DNA from: Mercenaria mercenaria
Taxonomy: Eukaryota > Mollusca > Bivalvia > Venerida > Veneridae
NCBI RefSeq assembly: GCF_021730395.1
Contig: NC_069371.1
Span: 49,238,001-49,302,000 of the forward strand
Direction: 5' to 3'
DNA: 64,000 bases
The notes beneath the pieces were generated by a model. That model saw only the letters and a list, made by a program, of their open reading frames with translations, did not search any database and had not been told where the DNA came from. Below are positions 23,051-35,335 of the stretch, piece after piece (positions within the stretch are counted from its first letter, which is position 1; each line of letters begins with the position of its first letter). The position numbers and the translations under genes are program-made.

Positions 23051-23124
23051 TGACGCGGCCGGGGATCGAACCCACGACCTCCCACTCTCGATGCGGACGC
23101 TCTACCACTAGGCTACCGAGGCGG
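23051..23124 (-). mobile_element. SINE family S3, tRNA-like head only
   Basis: On the minus strand: A box tagcctagtggtagagcg and B box gtgggttcgatcccc. The head sits exactly where unit 1 has 3365-4055, so a 74-bp piece replaces about 690 bp. No SINE body follows. Confidence 0.72.
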
Positions 23125-24600
23125 TATCATAATATCTAATGAGTAATTATGATCAGTAATTCAGATGAAATTGAATCAAATTTCAAGAGCACTTCATGTG
23201 AAACGAGATTGCAGTGTGATATCGAAAATTCTTGAACTACTTTAGTATCAAATTCTCTGTATTTACTGATTTCAACTTAAGATTTACTAATGTCATGTTT
23301 ACTTGTCTGATATCTAAACTAAAATACAGAATAACCTGTATCTTTATCCTTCGCATGAAGATATTGTAAATGAAAGAAAAACACACAAAAGAAAACTAAA
23401 AGAAAAAAAACTGCAGCCATGAAAAAGTAATTGCTAACTTGGTCTTGTTGAACCTTTTAGGTAATGAACCATGTAACACCCATCAGGACACCAGACCAGA
23501 TAGAAAAACATACTGTACCCTAGGTATACCATAAGAACCACGATCATGAACGGGAAAATGTACTTACCCATTTCTCACCTAAAACGCGCAGTTCGGTAAT
23601 TTATCTTCCATCGTGCACCAGTCACATTGTCTCAGTATTTCATTTCACAGAGACACCATATAGTTTATGCTTTCGTCAACGTTACAATTTTTTTTTTTTT
23701 AAAAATGGATGAATTCCCCTCATTTTATGTAATGTTAGTTGCACAAATGTTACAATAGTATTTCATTAAGTAGTATAAATGAATTCCTGTGTATTTTTAC
23801 AATAATATTCTAATACTCATGTCAGAGAAACATTAACAAGGCATATTGCCGTTTTATCATTTGATTTACCATAGTTTACCGTTCAGATGCTTAGTATTTA
23901 ACCAATTCCTTTGCATCTGAACTCTGAACCGTGGTAAATCAGACAATAAACCACGCAAACGTATTGATTAATTTGTATTTTTGTTTGCCTCATATTCCTA
24001 AATATTGCTTGGGAAAGTCACAAAACACAGGACCATTTATCCTAAGTGCATTTAACTAGATAAATATTTTGGCAACATTCATAAAATGTTTCTATTCTAG
24101 GTCAACATTCAATTTGGATTTTTGGATTTTTTTTCTGAAAATTTAATTCTTTTTAATCTTGTAAAAATGTGAGATAGACACTAAATCATTATATTAGGCC
24201 ATCTTTTTTATTATACAAATTCAAGTTAACAGCACGTCTCTTTATGAACGAAGTGTTGAAGAGAGTATTATGTACACGATGAAGTCTCTCACAATGTAGC
24301 AATACACAAGAACCTGACAACGCTGATAATTTTAGAATTGCAACGGTATTTTACGACACTGTAATTGAATCGCACATTGTCTGTCCCAGATGATCATTGA
24401 CATTTAAAATAATTGAGTGTTGTAAATCTAGCATATTTGATTGATATTTTAGTATTATGATCATAATATAAATAAACAATAAATGAAAATATAAAATTTC
24501 CATCGTACCATTCAATAATAATATTATAATACGATCAAAAAATATATCTTATATACGTATTTGTCACGATATATTTTAACAAGTATATTTTTGTCTCTCT

Positions 24601-26225
24601 GTGAAATTTAACATTTTTCTGTTGTTTTTTTTCATGCTTACAGTTGAAAATAAGACCCATATCTCACTAGAAAATACGGGTCTATATTATAGTGTGCCAA
24701 CTCTAGTATTATGTGCAGTGATTCGGAATGATGGCTTCCGGTCCTCCACATCAAAACAAAGCCATCTTGTTTTTGAACAACAACTACCAGACAACGACAT
24801 TTATGAAAGAGTATCATCATTCAGTAATCAATATATGAGACCGTCACGTCTCTATTTACAAGACATTTTTTAGAACGGAACCGTTTCATAACGGAAATTG
24901 ACATAGCGTTTGTCAGGAGTTAGCTTTAAGCACTTGGATCTTGGCAAACATAGCTGGGTAAGGGCGTAACGGAAAACTTTTCAGACATTATCACAATAAT
25001 AGTGACACAAAAGTATCGTTAGAATCCATCTTAGGGTCCCCTGGCGCCAGTTTTGTCGTCAAACAGGTGCTAAATGCTCAGGATGACCGACATATTGACA
25101 GTTAATTCAAAGAAAAAGTAAGGAATCGGTTTAAAACAATTCTCTTTGTTGGACTTATGCATTGTCATAGAAAATTAGAGATTTTTTTTATATCTCTTGT
25201 CATATATGATTCACGCTCAGATGCATATATTTCATTTTTCTTTTCAATCTGATATTCTAAGAATATAAAAAACAACTTCGGTCTCATTTCATTAAAAATG
25301 TGCCAGAGAATGTTGTTGATAAACAGGAACAGAATAGATCATACGTTATATTCTAGCAATGTCATATACGTTCCTGTTGGGCCGTTGTTCTTGTCTTGAA
25401 CATAACGAAAAAATGAGAAAATATGACTATGTGCACATCACAACATATCCCTTTTCGATACAGAAAGCTATATCATAACAATCTAGATGTCAGGAGTTAT
25501 GAGAAGAAGAAATTTTTATGTTAAAGGGAGATACATGTAAGGCAGTTATCCAAGTAGAGAGTAGGCATAATTACATGATAAGAAAGGCACTACTGTCGAT
25601 GAACGTAAACGGCCAGGATCATAAAGGTAGGAAATCAAAAACTTCATTCAACAATACTTTCTACCATGTGAGTCAAATATTAGAAAACAATATACTGAAA
25701 ATAGAAATTAATATATCCTATTTTCATAGCCAAATATTGTGGCAGCCACATTATTTACAAAGTGATTATATATGTTCCTTTTAACAAACAGAATGTCATA
25801 GCTGTGGGTTATGTTTCCCTCATATATGAAAACAATGTCTTAATTAATTCTAAAGAGTGTTTAACCAATTAAAAACTAAAAGTGACGTATCTCCTTACAC
25901 ATGCTCTACACTCATCCTAAAATAATTTTTCATTAGATATTGATTTTCATTACATGTGTTATATTAGAGTGAAATATATCTGGTATTTTTTTACAATGAA
26001 AAATATCAAATACATTTTGCACTGGTAAGTAAATATAAAATGAAAACATTTTGTCAAAATATGAAATAAAAAGAAAAGTTATTTGTTTTACCTGTAGGAT
26101 AAATTATATATCTTTCACTCATAAACATCATATCTGACATTTTCGTCCGTGGCTATGCCACTCGTAAAGATATTGCTGCTGCTGCTCTTCCGTGGATATA
26201 GTATCTCAAAAAGCATTCACCGTTT
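24601..26225 (+). other. Unit 2 insertion with two small open frames
   Basis: Both units share gtgaaatttaacatttttct and ctcactagaaaatacgggtc (unit 1 near 4805-4890). Unit 2 then carries about 1.5 kb extra, from 24715 to 26225, before similarity resumes. The extra DNA includes open frames ending at 24873 (..Y-M-R-P-S-R-L-Y-L-Q-D-I-F) and spanning 25518-25784. Neither is recognised, and the first has no ATG at its start. Near 25965 a block like gaaaaatatcaaatacattt resembles one at 61270, a probable dispersed repeat. Confidence 0.3.
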
Positions 26226-27114
26226 ACCATTAAAATAATTGGTCATTGAAGTTGTCAGGTTGTAGAGTTCTGACTATGTAATATGTAATGTAAGACCATA
26301 GCATCAGCGTAGTTATCATAACCTTAAAGATGAACAATGATTTATTGGCATTAACTAGGATTTTGTGATGACTATGTTGTGACTGTTTGGAAAAATAAAC
26401 ATATTGTGAACGAACGAGACACTTGGCAGGATAAACTGCAAAATTGACAAGATATGTTTCAAGTTTGATGTTTACAAACATTTCATAAAAGTGCATGATT
26501 GTAATGATTATGTTATCATGTGTGTGGAAAACATCCATACTGTGAACAGAATAAAACACATTGCATGAAAAACTGCAACATCGTAAACATCTGTTTCAGT
26601 CGTGACACATTTCATAAAGATGCATGATCTGTATCACGTGTTATAATAAGTGTAATTTTCAAGGTCATCTTCTCAGGAAATATCTAATGGAGATATTTTA
26701 AGGCGTTGGATGGTTTCAAGGTTTTGAGAATCGTAAAGTCAAGTTAAATTTCAAATTGATTTATTTCGAAACTTACTTGTTTATTTTTTATGAAAATATT
26801 TGATTTGCAACAATGAATACGAATGTAATGCGCACAAAGCAAAGTTTACATATTGTTCATCTATTGATTTTCAGTATTTTTCTCTGAGAACACTAATTTT
26901 TAGCATCTCCATTACCTGGATTTTTATAAACTGCTAGTTTCTATTTTCTAAATACCACTGCATTGTAAATAACCGTTGTCCGTGATCATCCTCACGCAGC
27001 GCAATAATATAATTATAGTAAAATGATCAGAGAAGAAACAAAATGTTTCCTGAACCTGGTTTGTTTACATGGGAAATATGTCATTGAGATGCAGACGATA
27101 AGTTTATATTTGAA

Positions 27115-27121
27115 TATATAG
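27115..27121 (+). promoter_or_regulatory. Candidate TATA box of copy B'
   Basis: TATATAG lies 168 nt before the ATG, within a stretch conserved with copy B. Here it is followed directly by gacgtcagc, a CRE-like core absent from B (gggtcagc). Confidence 0.35.
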
Positions 27122-27282
27122 ACGTCAGCAACAGTTACTTAAGTATTTCGCTGTCGTTTGTAAATTTAAGCCGACGAATAACCTTCCTTGCCGATTTCGT
27201 TGAATATTTCTGTAACCTTTAGAAGACTGAAACAGATATTGTGACATCTTGATATATTTCTATAACATTAGACTTGTGTAAA

Positions 27283-30200
27283 ATGGAATTATTTGTAATT
27301 ATAAAAATGTTGCCGTTATCATTATACATATGTTTTCTGTCAAACGGACCTATTGCGTTTGCTTTCCGGCGAAAGGATATGCCTGAAAATGTCGTCAAAT
27401 ATATAATATGTAAGGAACCCTGGTGTGAACAGTACAGGTAATAAGTTTTGTGTTTCTAAATGCTTTTAATTTCTATGTTGATTTACTTTTTTGTATTCAA
27501 AGTTCACTCGTTTTTCCACATAACCATTTTAGCTACTTTTTTAATTGAAAAATGGTAAGTCGATACAATGCATTGAAATGTCAGTCAAAAATCTATCATA
27601 AAATATGACAAATTTTAAAAGGGACCAGCGTAAGACTTAGTGTTTGCCCAATACAAAAAGTATTGGCAATATAGAAATCTAGTGTTACAAACTTTATCTG
27701 AGACCAAGAGATCTAGATTTTAAACATTTCCCCTGGCTATTAGCTAGATTGTCCATTACAAATTGATTACAGATTGTCAATTTCATATCCTTTTCGATTT
27801 GTAAAAAGCTCCTTTTTAACGATGACCTGGGATAAGTATGTCGCAATATTACCCGTGCGTTCCGAAAGAGTTTGCAACTTTCGTAACTGACAGTAATGAT
27901 CATGAAATTATGTTAGAAATGTCAATGGATCCAGTTTTTACATTCAACTTCATATTCAGGTATATGTACATTTTTATACGAGTCTTATACATGTATTTCA
28001 GCCCCTCGGAAGTAGCAAAGATGTTTCCAGGCGTGTTTCTCACTAAAGAGAAATACATTATTCAAAAGAGCATATACAATGAAACAAGGGCAAACTATCT
28101 GCGTAATGAAGGGGTCAATGACGTAAACATTATTATTGGCCTCGGAGGAGATGGAGATTCCTGCTGCGCCACGTAAGTTGCCTTATCAACCGGAAGTAAA
28201 TAATAATGACGTCAATGTCCAACGTGTTAAATATCATAAATTCTGATCTTCAGTCAGAAGTTTAAAAACGTATTCACATTTTCTGTTTGAAATACGGCAA
28301 AGCAGGAAGAACAGTTTGAATGCCGTTTACAGAAGGTGTTAAACAATAATCCATTCTAGGCGGTATATACACACTAGGGTCTGCCTGATTTTCTAATGGT
28401 CGTCCCATTTAAAAAACTATTTATGTTAGTACAGTACCATATCTGACGTCAGTTTTCGATTGCTACTAATGAGCTGAGTTTTTTTAGAAGCACTCCTTTA
28501 ATTCCAGTAATTATTTAGATTGTAAAAATTAATACACTAGATTAAATCAAATATATGTATTAGGACATAAAGGACATACAGCACTCGTTTTAATACAAAA
28601 ATTGTTTATTAGGATATAAAGCACTACCTTCGATACAATACTTAGTTAGCCGGATTGTTAGGACATACAAGTAAAGCGCCCGTTTAATAAGATCATTTTT
28701 AGATTATTAGGACATAAAGCACTCCTTTTTAATAAAATTATTGTTTAGATTATTAGGAAATTGAACACCCTGTTAATAAAATAATTGTTTAGGTTATTAA
28801 AACATAAAGCACTCCTTATGATACAAGTAATTGTTTAGATTATTAGGACATAAAGCACTCCTTTTAATACAATAATCATCTAGAGTATTAGGACATAAAG
28901 CGCTACTTTAATAAATAATTGATTAGATTGTTGGACATAAAGCACTATTTGTTTTGATATGTGACAGTTACACCATCTAAATTTCGAAACAAATAATTTC
29001 AGTTGAAAACGTTCTGCATGTTTGGAACAAATATTGTTCTGCAATATAGAATTTTATTAAAAGCATCTTATATCCGAAAAAAAGTTCGGCCAATTATTTT
29101 GTAAAGCCGATTGAAAGTATTGGTTCAAGTATGAATTTCTTTGTTGATGACATTTCCGTATTGTAGATTTTGATGGAAAGCTTTAACTACTTTCACTCTT
29201 ATGGCTTAACTAAATTTCCGTATGCTTATTTTTACAAATTTCCTCAAATATCAGTTGGAGTGCTTACATTGTTGCCTATTTTGTGTTGTTATGTTTTTTA
29301 TTTTAACAAAAACATATCTGTTGTCAAAGTAAACCGTAAGAAAAACAATTACACTGACTGCTTAACACTTAATTAAAGGGATACTATAGATTCCCTTAAA
29401 CATTTATGATACCCGTATAACGGTTACCAGAATTATTCTAGGTTTCCCGGATAATTGACGTTGCGCCGTCACTTCCGGTTAATTAAACGTGCATTAAAAT
29501 GTTTTACAAACTACAAGAGATACAGAAAGACGTCGATGACAAACTTAAATTTGAAAAAAAGATCTAAGATCTGATATACATTTTACTAACATTTCTTAAT
29601 TTCAAGGAACTATGAGAAGATATGAAGACAAATATGACTAACAAGGACGTAAAAACATGATCAGTTGTTCATTTTGTCCTCTTGTTGTCACAGTATGTTT
29701 GAAGACATTTCCTACGTTAACTTAAAAACAACCTTTTTTGTACAATTTACCAATATGTTGTTTACTTTTAGGACCTACAAGGCACATATAAACTCAAGCC
29801 TGAGCAATATCGAGGGAACAGAAAGGTCTATCGTACACATGACAAGTGTTGAACCGCCAATGTATCAGTTTATACCACATGCTTACTGCGAAACTACGTG
29901 TGTATTTCATTTTGTTCTCTTAGATTAATAAACATTTTGTTTCCAATTATGTTATGATACTTATATAGACTCTAGTGTCGAATTAAACTTACAGAAAAGA
30001 AAGTTCAGTGTGAAACAAATTGGTTTAAAACTGCGTTTAACTTATTTATTTGCCTAAAAGTATCAAGAAACCATCTTCTCGACTATGTTAAAATGTCTAT
30101 ACGTTATGGCGTACTTTAAGAGTTAGGTCCATGTTTCGGAGAAAAAAGTTTGAACATCACCAGATCATAGAAAGAAAGCATTGTTTTACATGAAAATTAA

Positions 30201-30798
30201 ACAGCAAATAAAACATGTATATTATTCTACAAAACCAATGTCAATTTACTCATATATATATTGAATTCCGGAAAGGGACTGCATGAAGGGGCCACACTTC
30301 TGGACAGTTCAGCGCCTTTAAAACTCACCATGTTTAAAAAGCTGTTACATGTCTTCGTTTTGATGCATTTGCAACAATGTACCAGTGTTTAAACTTAACA
30401 CAACTAGGTGAAACATCGTTTTTGACAATTGTTTATATTTATTTCTTTACAAATGGCTTTTTTTAAAGGGGGGCAACTCCTTTAGAATATTTCAAGTATC
30501 CAATTCTATGGGACAGAACAGTAAAAATGTACTGGACAGATGAGTTGTTTTTCAAGATGTTGTTCGTTTACTAATAATTTCTGTTGTTTTGTGATATACT
30601 GCTAAACCTTAACACGTAAATGTTTCTAAATTTTAAACAATTCTTTTTTATTTCAGCACAAGTGGGGGATGTATTGGAATATGCGTCCTTGAGTATGTGA
30701 CATTAACGTTCCTCGTGTACGACCCTATGGCCAAAATCATGATGTTCGACCAGTTCCTGCTACCCGGATATTGCTCTTGTAAACGCGTTCTTCAATAA
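27283..30798 (+). CDS. NGF/Spaetzle-like secreted cystine-knot ligand, copy B'
   Basis: Four exons, 27283-27437, 28002-28172, 29772-29897 and 30657-30798, have exactly the lengths of copy B (155, 171, 126, 142 nt) and encode 197 residues. All nine mature cysteines are kept, as are the N-glycosylation sites N-E-T and N-S-S. About 21 residues differ from B by eye, spread over all exons: for example K-E-E-P to K-D-M-P after the signal peptide, G-V-K-D to G-V-N-D before the acidic stretch, and G-C-F-G-I-C to G-C-I-G-I-C. In exon 4, I count about six codons with amino-acid changes and nine silent ones, consistent with purifying selection on a fast-changing ligand. Intron 2 holds a minisatellite absent from B, and intron 3 an extra ~500 bp. 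Confidence 0.83.
28560..28950 (+). repeat. Minisatellite of ~46 bp in intron 2 of B'
   Basis: About eight imperfect units built on ttaggacataaagcactcct and aataattgtttagatta. Copy B has one unit at 7160-7206. The array expanded in B' or contracted in B. Confidence 0.85.
29927..29932 (+). terminator. Candidate intronic poly(A) signal after exon 3 of B'
   Basis: AATAAA starts 30 nt past the donor, next to the first read-through stop, as in copy B. Confidence 0.35.
30110..30610. other. Extra ~500 bp in intron 3 of B'
   Basis: Not present in B, where gttatggcgttaattatatg leads almost directly to the exon 4 acceptor. I see no element ends or coding frame in it. Confidence 0.45.
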
Positions 30799-31054
30799 GT
30801 ATACCTAAAATAGGAGAGATAGTATGCCTTCCGGGTATTTATCAGGAATACTGAAATGAAGAATTAAACTTTTGATGATGTTTTATGTGAATGTTTGCCT
30901 TAACTTCAGTTTTGAGAATGAATTCGTATTCATTTTTTATATAGTTAACTTAAAACATGGTGACTTTATCGCGCCGTGATCTGCCATATTGTTTAAATGT
31001 TACTGCATATAATTATAAGTCTTGTTAAATGACGGAGATCAGAAGTATTTTGTA

Positions 31055-31060
31055 AATAAA
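31055..31060 (+). terminator. Poly(A) signal of copy B'
   Basis: AATAAA in tgtaaataaaattt, about 255 nt after the stop; same context as B. Confidence 0.55.
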
Positions 31061-31859
31061 ATTTCAAAAACAATACAAAATATTTTTTTCTTTTCATCAA
31101 AATGTACCAAAATGGTTATAAAAGTGATCATAGTTTGTAATTTTGACAACCAGAGAATGAGACTGAAATCACTGTGTAAATGAAACTGTGGTCAACACTA
31201 TGAGAAAGAAACGTACATCTCATTTTGAATGAGGTTGAAGTTAGATTGGAAGTGCCACTAAAATCGTTTCGGCAATAAAACTGCGATCACAAGTAAGATC
31301 AATGGAGGAATGAAACTGAAATCACTTGCGACTGAACCAAACACGCACATTTGACATAAAACAGAAAAGAGCAACAGGGAAGAATGTAAAGAATATAGAA
31401 TAATAGTAGACCAGAACCAGTTTCAAATCAGGACAAATACATTATAAATGCTTACACGCTACTTCGAATCTAATCGTATTTAATGACGTACTCTGGAATT
31501 AAGACTTAGACGAATACTAATGTCCAATTTTTGGACTGATTAATCAAAACTACGACAGCATTAAAAACGTTCTGATAACTTGTGACGTTACTCTTTTACC
31601 ATTGAAGTGCGAATATACAAATGTATATCATTTGACATGTTCCGTTGGCAAGTTCAAGTTATTTACACCGTAAATACAACATAAGAACATCGGACCTATC
31701 TTTCATTACACTAAATCTGCCTCACACGGTTTATCGGGTACCGTGTATCGGTGCATATAGCGGCAATAGGGGGCGGATAATAACTTGAGTTCTATTCATT
31801 CGCAGACACTTTTGGAAAACTTAATTTGTTACGGTTGTGCATATATTTTTCATTTGGTA

Positions 31860-32424
31860 TATTTATAAAAGAACATGGTCTCTTTTAAATTCTTATAGGG
31901 AACCATAAAATCAAAGTCTATTGTAAAACTTGAAACAATATGAAGAGAGTGTATTCCAAGGTTTGTCAACTTGTCAACAGTTTGTATAATACTATCACCA
32001 TGTTCGAAAATCATACTTGTTCTTGAAAAATCGTTTGTACGGAAAAGTGTTACTTCACTTTTACAATAATCTAGAGTCAAATTATTTAATTTTCATTTTC
32101 ATTCAATGTATTTAGTAGCTTTCGCAAATCATCTTGGTTTTCTGCAATTAGCACAATGTCGTCTGCAAACAGTAAAATGCTCACACAGTCATCATCGACA
32201 TCAACAGCAATTTTGAGTGATTTTAAGAATAGTGTTAAATCATTGATATACATATTAAAAAGGAGAGGGGACAGGACACAGCATTGTCTTAAACCACAAC
32301 GGACATCAAACCAATCAGTTTTAAACAAATTCTGTTTTACACATGATGTCACAGTTGAGTGAAGGGACTTAAATGCCAGAGATAAAATATTATGATAATA
32401 AAATATTGCAAAATAAATTAACAA
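31860..32424 (-). mobile_element. Non-LTR retrotransposon (LINE) fragment, reverse transcriptase
   Basis: Minus-strand frame 32424-32086 contains R-C-G-L-R-Q-C-C-V-L-S-P-L-L-F-N-M-Y-I-N-D-L, then S-I-L-L-F-A-D-D-I-V-L-I-A. These are reverse transcriptase motifs with the FADD catalytic core intact (the usual G-L-R-Q-G has Q-C). A second frame, 32080-31850, continues with C-K-S-E-V-T-L-F-R and L-T-N-L-G-I, as after FADD in LINE proteins, so a frame break separates them. Both ends are missing. Unit 1 has no counterpart, so it arrived after duplication. The clade is not determined. Confidence 0.75.
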
Positions 32425-32716
32425 ATCATCAATACTTTTTTAACCATCTTAAATAAGAGTAGACATTTAGCCAAATTTCTTATAAGTATAAATATTGAAA
32501 GAGTATACCCAAATAAGGAGAATTCTGTCATTCTTTGCTTTTTTATACTGTGAAAAGTTACATGTAGCAAAATGTGAACACAAGTTTTGTTTCTGCACAT
32601 TTAAAAGGCAGTACTGACTTCAAAGATTAAAATGTCGCCGTAAAAGTTTCAGTCTTTTTCCAGATACCTCTTACACATCTATATTTAAGCTATTTTCTTT
32701 TCTTTCTTCTCTTATG

Positions 32717-32990
32717 TGTTTTGTTTAACGTCGCACCGACACAAACCTAATAAACTAATGGCGACTTTCCAGCTTTTGATGGTGGAGGAAGACCCCAGGT
32801 CACCCTCCGTGCATTATTTCATCACTGGCGGGCACCCAGCTAGAACCACCGACATTCCGCAAGCCAGCTGAACGACTTTCTCACATGAAGAATTCAACGC
32901 CCAAAGATGCTCGAACTAACATCGGCGAGGGGCAAGTGATTTGAAGTCAGCGCTCTTGAACACAAAGCTTGGGCACGGAAGCACATAAGC
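32717..32990 (-). mobile_element. tRNA-derived SINE, family S1, unit 2 copy
   Basis: Orthologous to 9970-10203. It keeps more of the body (gaattcttcatgtgag on the minus strand) and the terminal taacgtcgcaccgacac on the plus strand. The tRNA-like head is eroded. Confidence 0.78.
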
Positions 32991-33199
32991 TATTTTCATC
33001 TGGAGAAAATGTTGCGAAAATGTTGCTACGGTGTTGTCGCGCGTTTTAGATAACTTAGAGGTCATAAAATATAGAAAATGAGTAGGATATGAAATCCATA
33101 CCAAAATGATTTTCTTTACTGATAATAATTGAAGTTTGTTCGAACTGGCCTTTAAAATGCATTCATAATTTCATATTTCTTCGTTAAATAAATGTCGAA

Positions 33200-35335
33200 C
33201 GGTTTTGGAAATGCTAACCAGGTGTGTACAATAAAGTATCCCATTTTATGACACTATTTTAATTTCAGAATAGCAGTGCATTGTTTTTTTATAAAATGAT
33301 GTTAGAAGTTTATAGTTTTCTTTTCAAATGGATATGTTGTGTATCGTAGTATGCAGTATTGAAGTACTGATATACTGTTATTCAAACAGTAAACATAATA
33401 AAGCTTGAAGAATAAAGTATTAAATAGAATTCATAAACAAGGATGAACTGTTTAATGTTTGTCGACTTATTTCTTTAACAAATTGCATATGTGCCCTTTT
33501 ATTTGTTAATCGATTAAATCCCAAAGGCCCACAGACAAAAAGGGAAGCTCTCCTTTAATGGATTTTATCGGGGAGATTCTGCGTAATGGAACCGTCCGCC
33601 TTTAAGCAGCTTAGGAACTCGAGTCAAGCGTTCATTAATTTTTTTACACAACAATTACTCAATCGTGTATAAACAAAATAAATAACCATTTGAATATAAA
33701 TGCCTATACAATACATCCATATCATTCTTTTATTCAGAAAACAAACCTTGGCCAAAATACGCTATATTTCACATGATACTGCTCACGAGTGCAAACGTGC
33801 ATTTAAATGTAAAATGTGTCATTGAAAAGAGCATCAAATAAGCTAGACAGAGACACATGTGATTTGGCGCTAAGCAAAAGAGAAAGCCCAGGACGGCCTT
33901 ATGAGTATACAGCTCTCATAATCAGGGCTGTAAATTGATGATTGTGATCTTCTTGTAAATGATGGAATTTGGAATTACGGATAAGGCCATATTCCAAGGC
34001 ATACCAGTATTATTTACGGAATGTTCGAATGAAAGGAGGACACCAAACATGAAACATTTAGGAAGTTTAAGATTGAAAATAATAGGGCAAGCGATGGAAA
34101 ATTTGAAATTCCGGCGAAATTGCGTCGATGCAATTGTGAGAAAAGTTATCAAATAAAAACAATTTTGAAATTTATCAGCTTATGAATCGCATGTACCAAG
34201 CTCTGCATCGCATGGCATTCGTTGTGTTTTAGGATAACAACGAGTAAAATATCGGTTTCAGGACACAAAATTGAGGTAATGTGGCTCAAATCATCGCACA
34301 CATAGTCCGGTATTATCAGCAAGTGACTTATCTATAACGTATGTATAATTTGATAACATGATACTGAGACGTAAACACTGGTGTCGGGAAATGTTTCTCA
34401 TGACCGTTCAACTTTTCCGCAAGTTTAAGTTAAATCTAGATTGATGGATAATCGTTTCCGTTTTCAATGGCTTCCGATTCCTCAGGTAATATTTTAGTTC
34501 TGTCCGCCTTTAAGGAGCTTTAAGCATTCATTCATTTTGAACAACAAGTAAAAGTGTTTATTATAGTGTCACCCATACTGAAAGGGCCAGCCAAGCTGGC
34601 TTGTGAGACACCTATATACATTGATCAGCATTACTTCCCGATTCCTATTTTTTTAATGCCAGGCACCAGGCAGGTAGGCAATCGGTAACCATTATTTAAC
34701 TAACTGGCGGCTCACCAACCGGTCTCTCTTCAGTAACAAGTCCCGCCTTTGACAGGGCTCGAACCTTCGACCTCCCGATTGCGGGGCAGTATTCATTTTT
34801 GGAAATCGTTTAGTTCTATAAACATAACAAGCAATCAATGGAATATAAATGCCTATTCAATACACCCATCTCTTTTATTCAGAAAATGACCCCTGGTCAA
34901 AAACTCCATACTTCACGTGATGCTGCTCACGGGTGCAAATGTACATTTAAATTTGAAATGTGTCTGTAGAAAGAGCATTGAATGAGCTAGACGGGAATAC
35001 CGCTGATTATGCGCTAAGCAAAAGAGAAAGCCAAGGACAGCACTATTAGCTCTTACAATCAGGGCCATAAACTGGTGAGTGTAATCTTCTTGTAAATGGT
35101 GGAATTTAGGCCTAATTTACACACAAGCCAGTATTATTTTACAGAATGTTAGAATGTAAGTAGGACGTATTTAGTGAAACATTAACTAATAGGATATTTA
35201 AGATTGAAAATTATGGGACAAGGGATGGAAAATTCTGACATTCCGCGGAAATGCGTTGATACAATTGTGAGAAAAATTACAGAATTTACAGAAAATTACA
35301 GAGTAAAATATCGGTTTCAGGACACTAAACTGAAG
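33200..35335 (+). repeat. Nested tandem pair of ~1-kb repeats in unit 2
   Basis: Counterpart of 10440-12520. The first repeat holds an open frame at 33959-34156 (M-M-E-F-G-I-T-D-K-A..) that is not preserved in the other three copies. A SINE at 34566-34787 splits the second repeat. Confidence 0.65.
34566..34787 (-). mobile_element. tRNA-derived SINE, family S4
   Basis: On the minus strand it starts gccccgcaatcgggaggtcg, has B box ggttcgagccc and ends near cagtatgggtgacac. It is absent from the matching unit 1 site near 11890, so it is a post-duplication insertion. Only one copy is in the window. Confidence 0.6.

Larger units (their letters stand above)
20393..35335 (+). repeat. Block duplication, unit 2 (A' exons 3-4 onward, and B')
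   Basis: Collinear with 1-12520. Only the part that can be compared with unit 1 in this window is marked; the unit probably starts upstream of A' exon 1. It carries unit-specific additions at 24715-26225, 28560-28950, 30110-30610, 31400-32550 and 34566-34787. Confidence 0.85.

Noticed and set aside
33959-34156. 65-codon frame in the nested 1-kb repeat
   Set aside because: It has four copies of the repeat to compare with and the frame is broken in the others.
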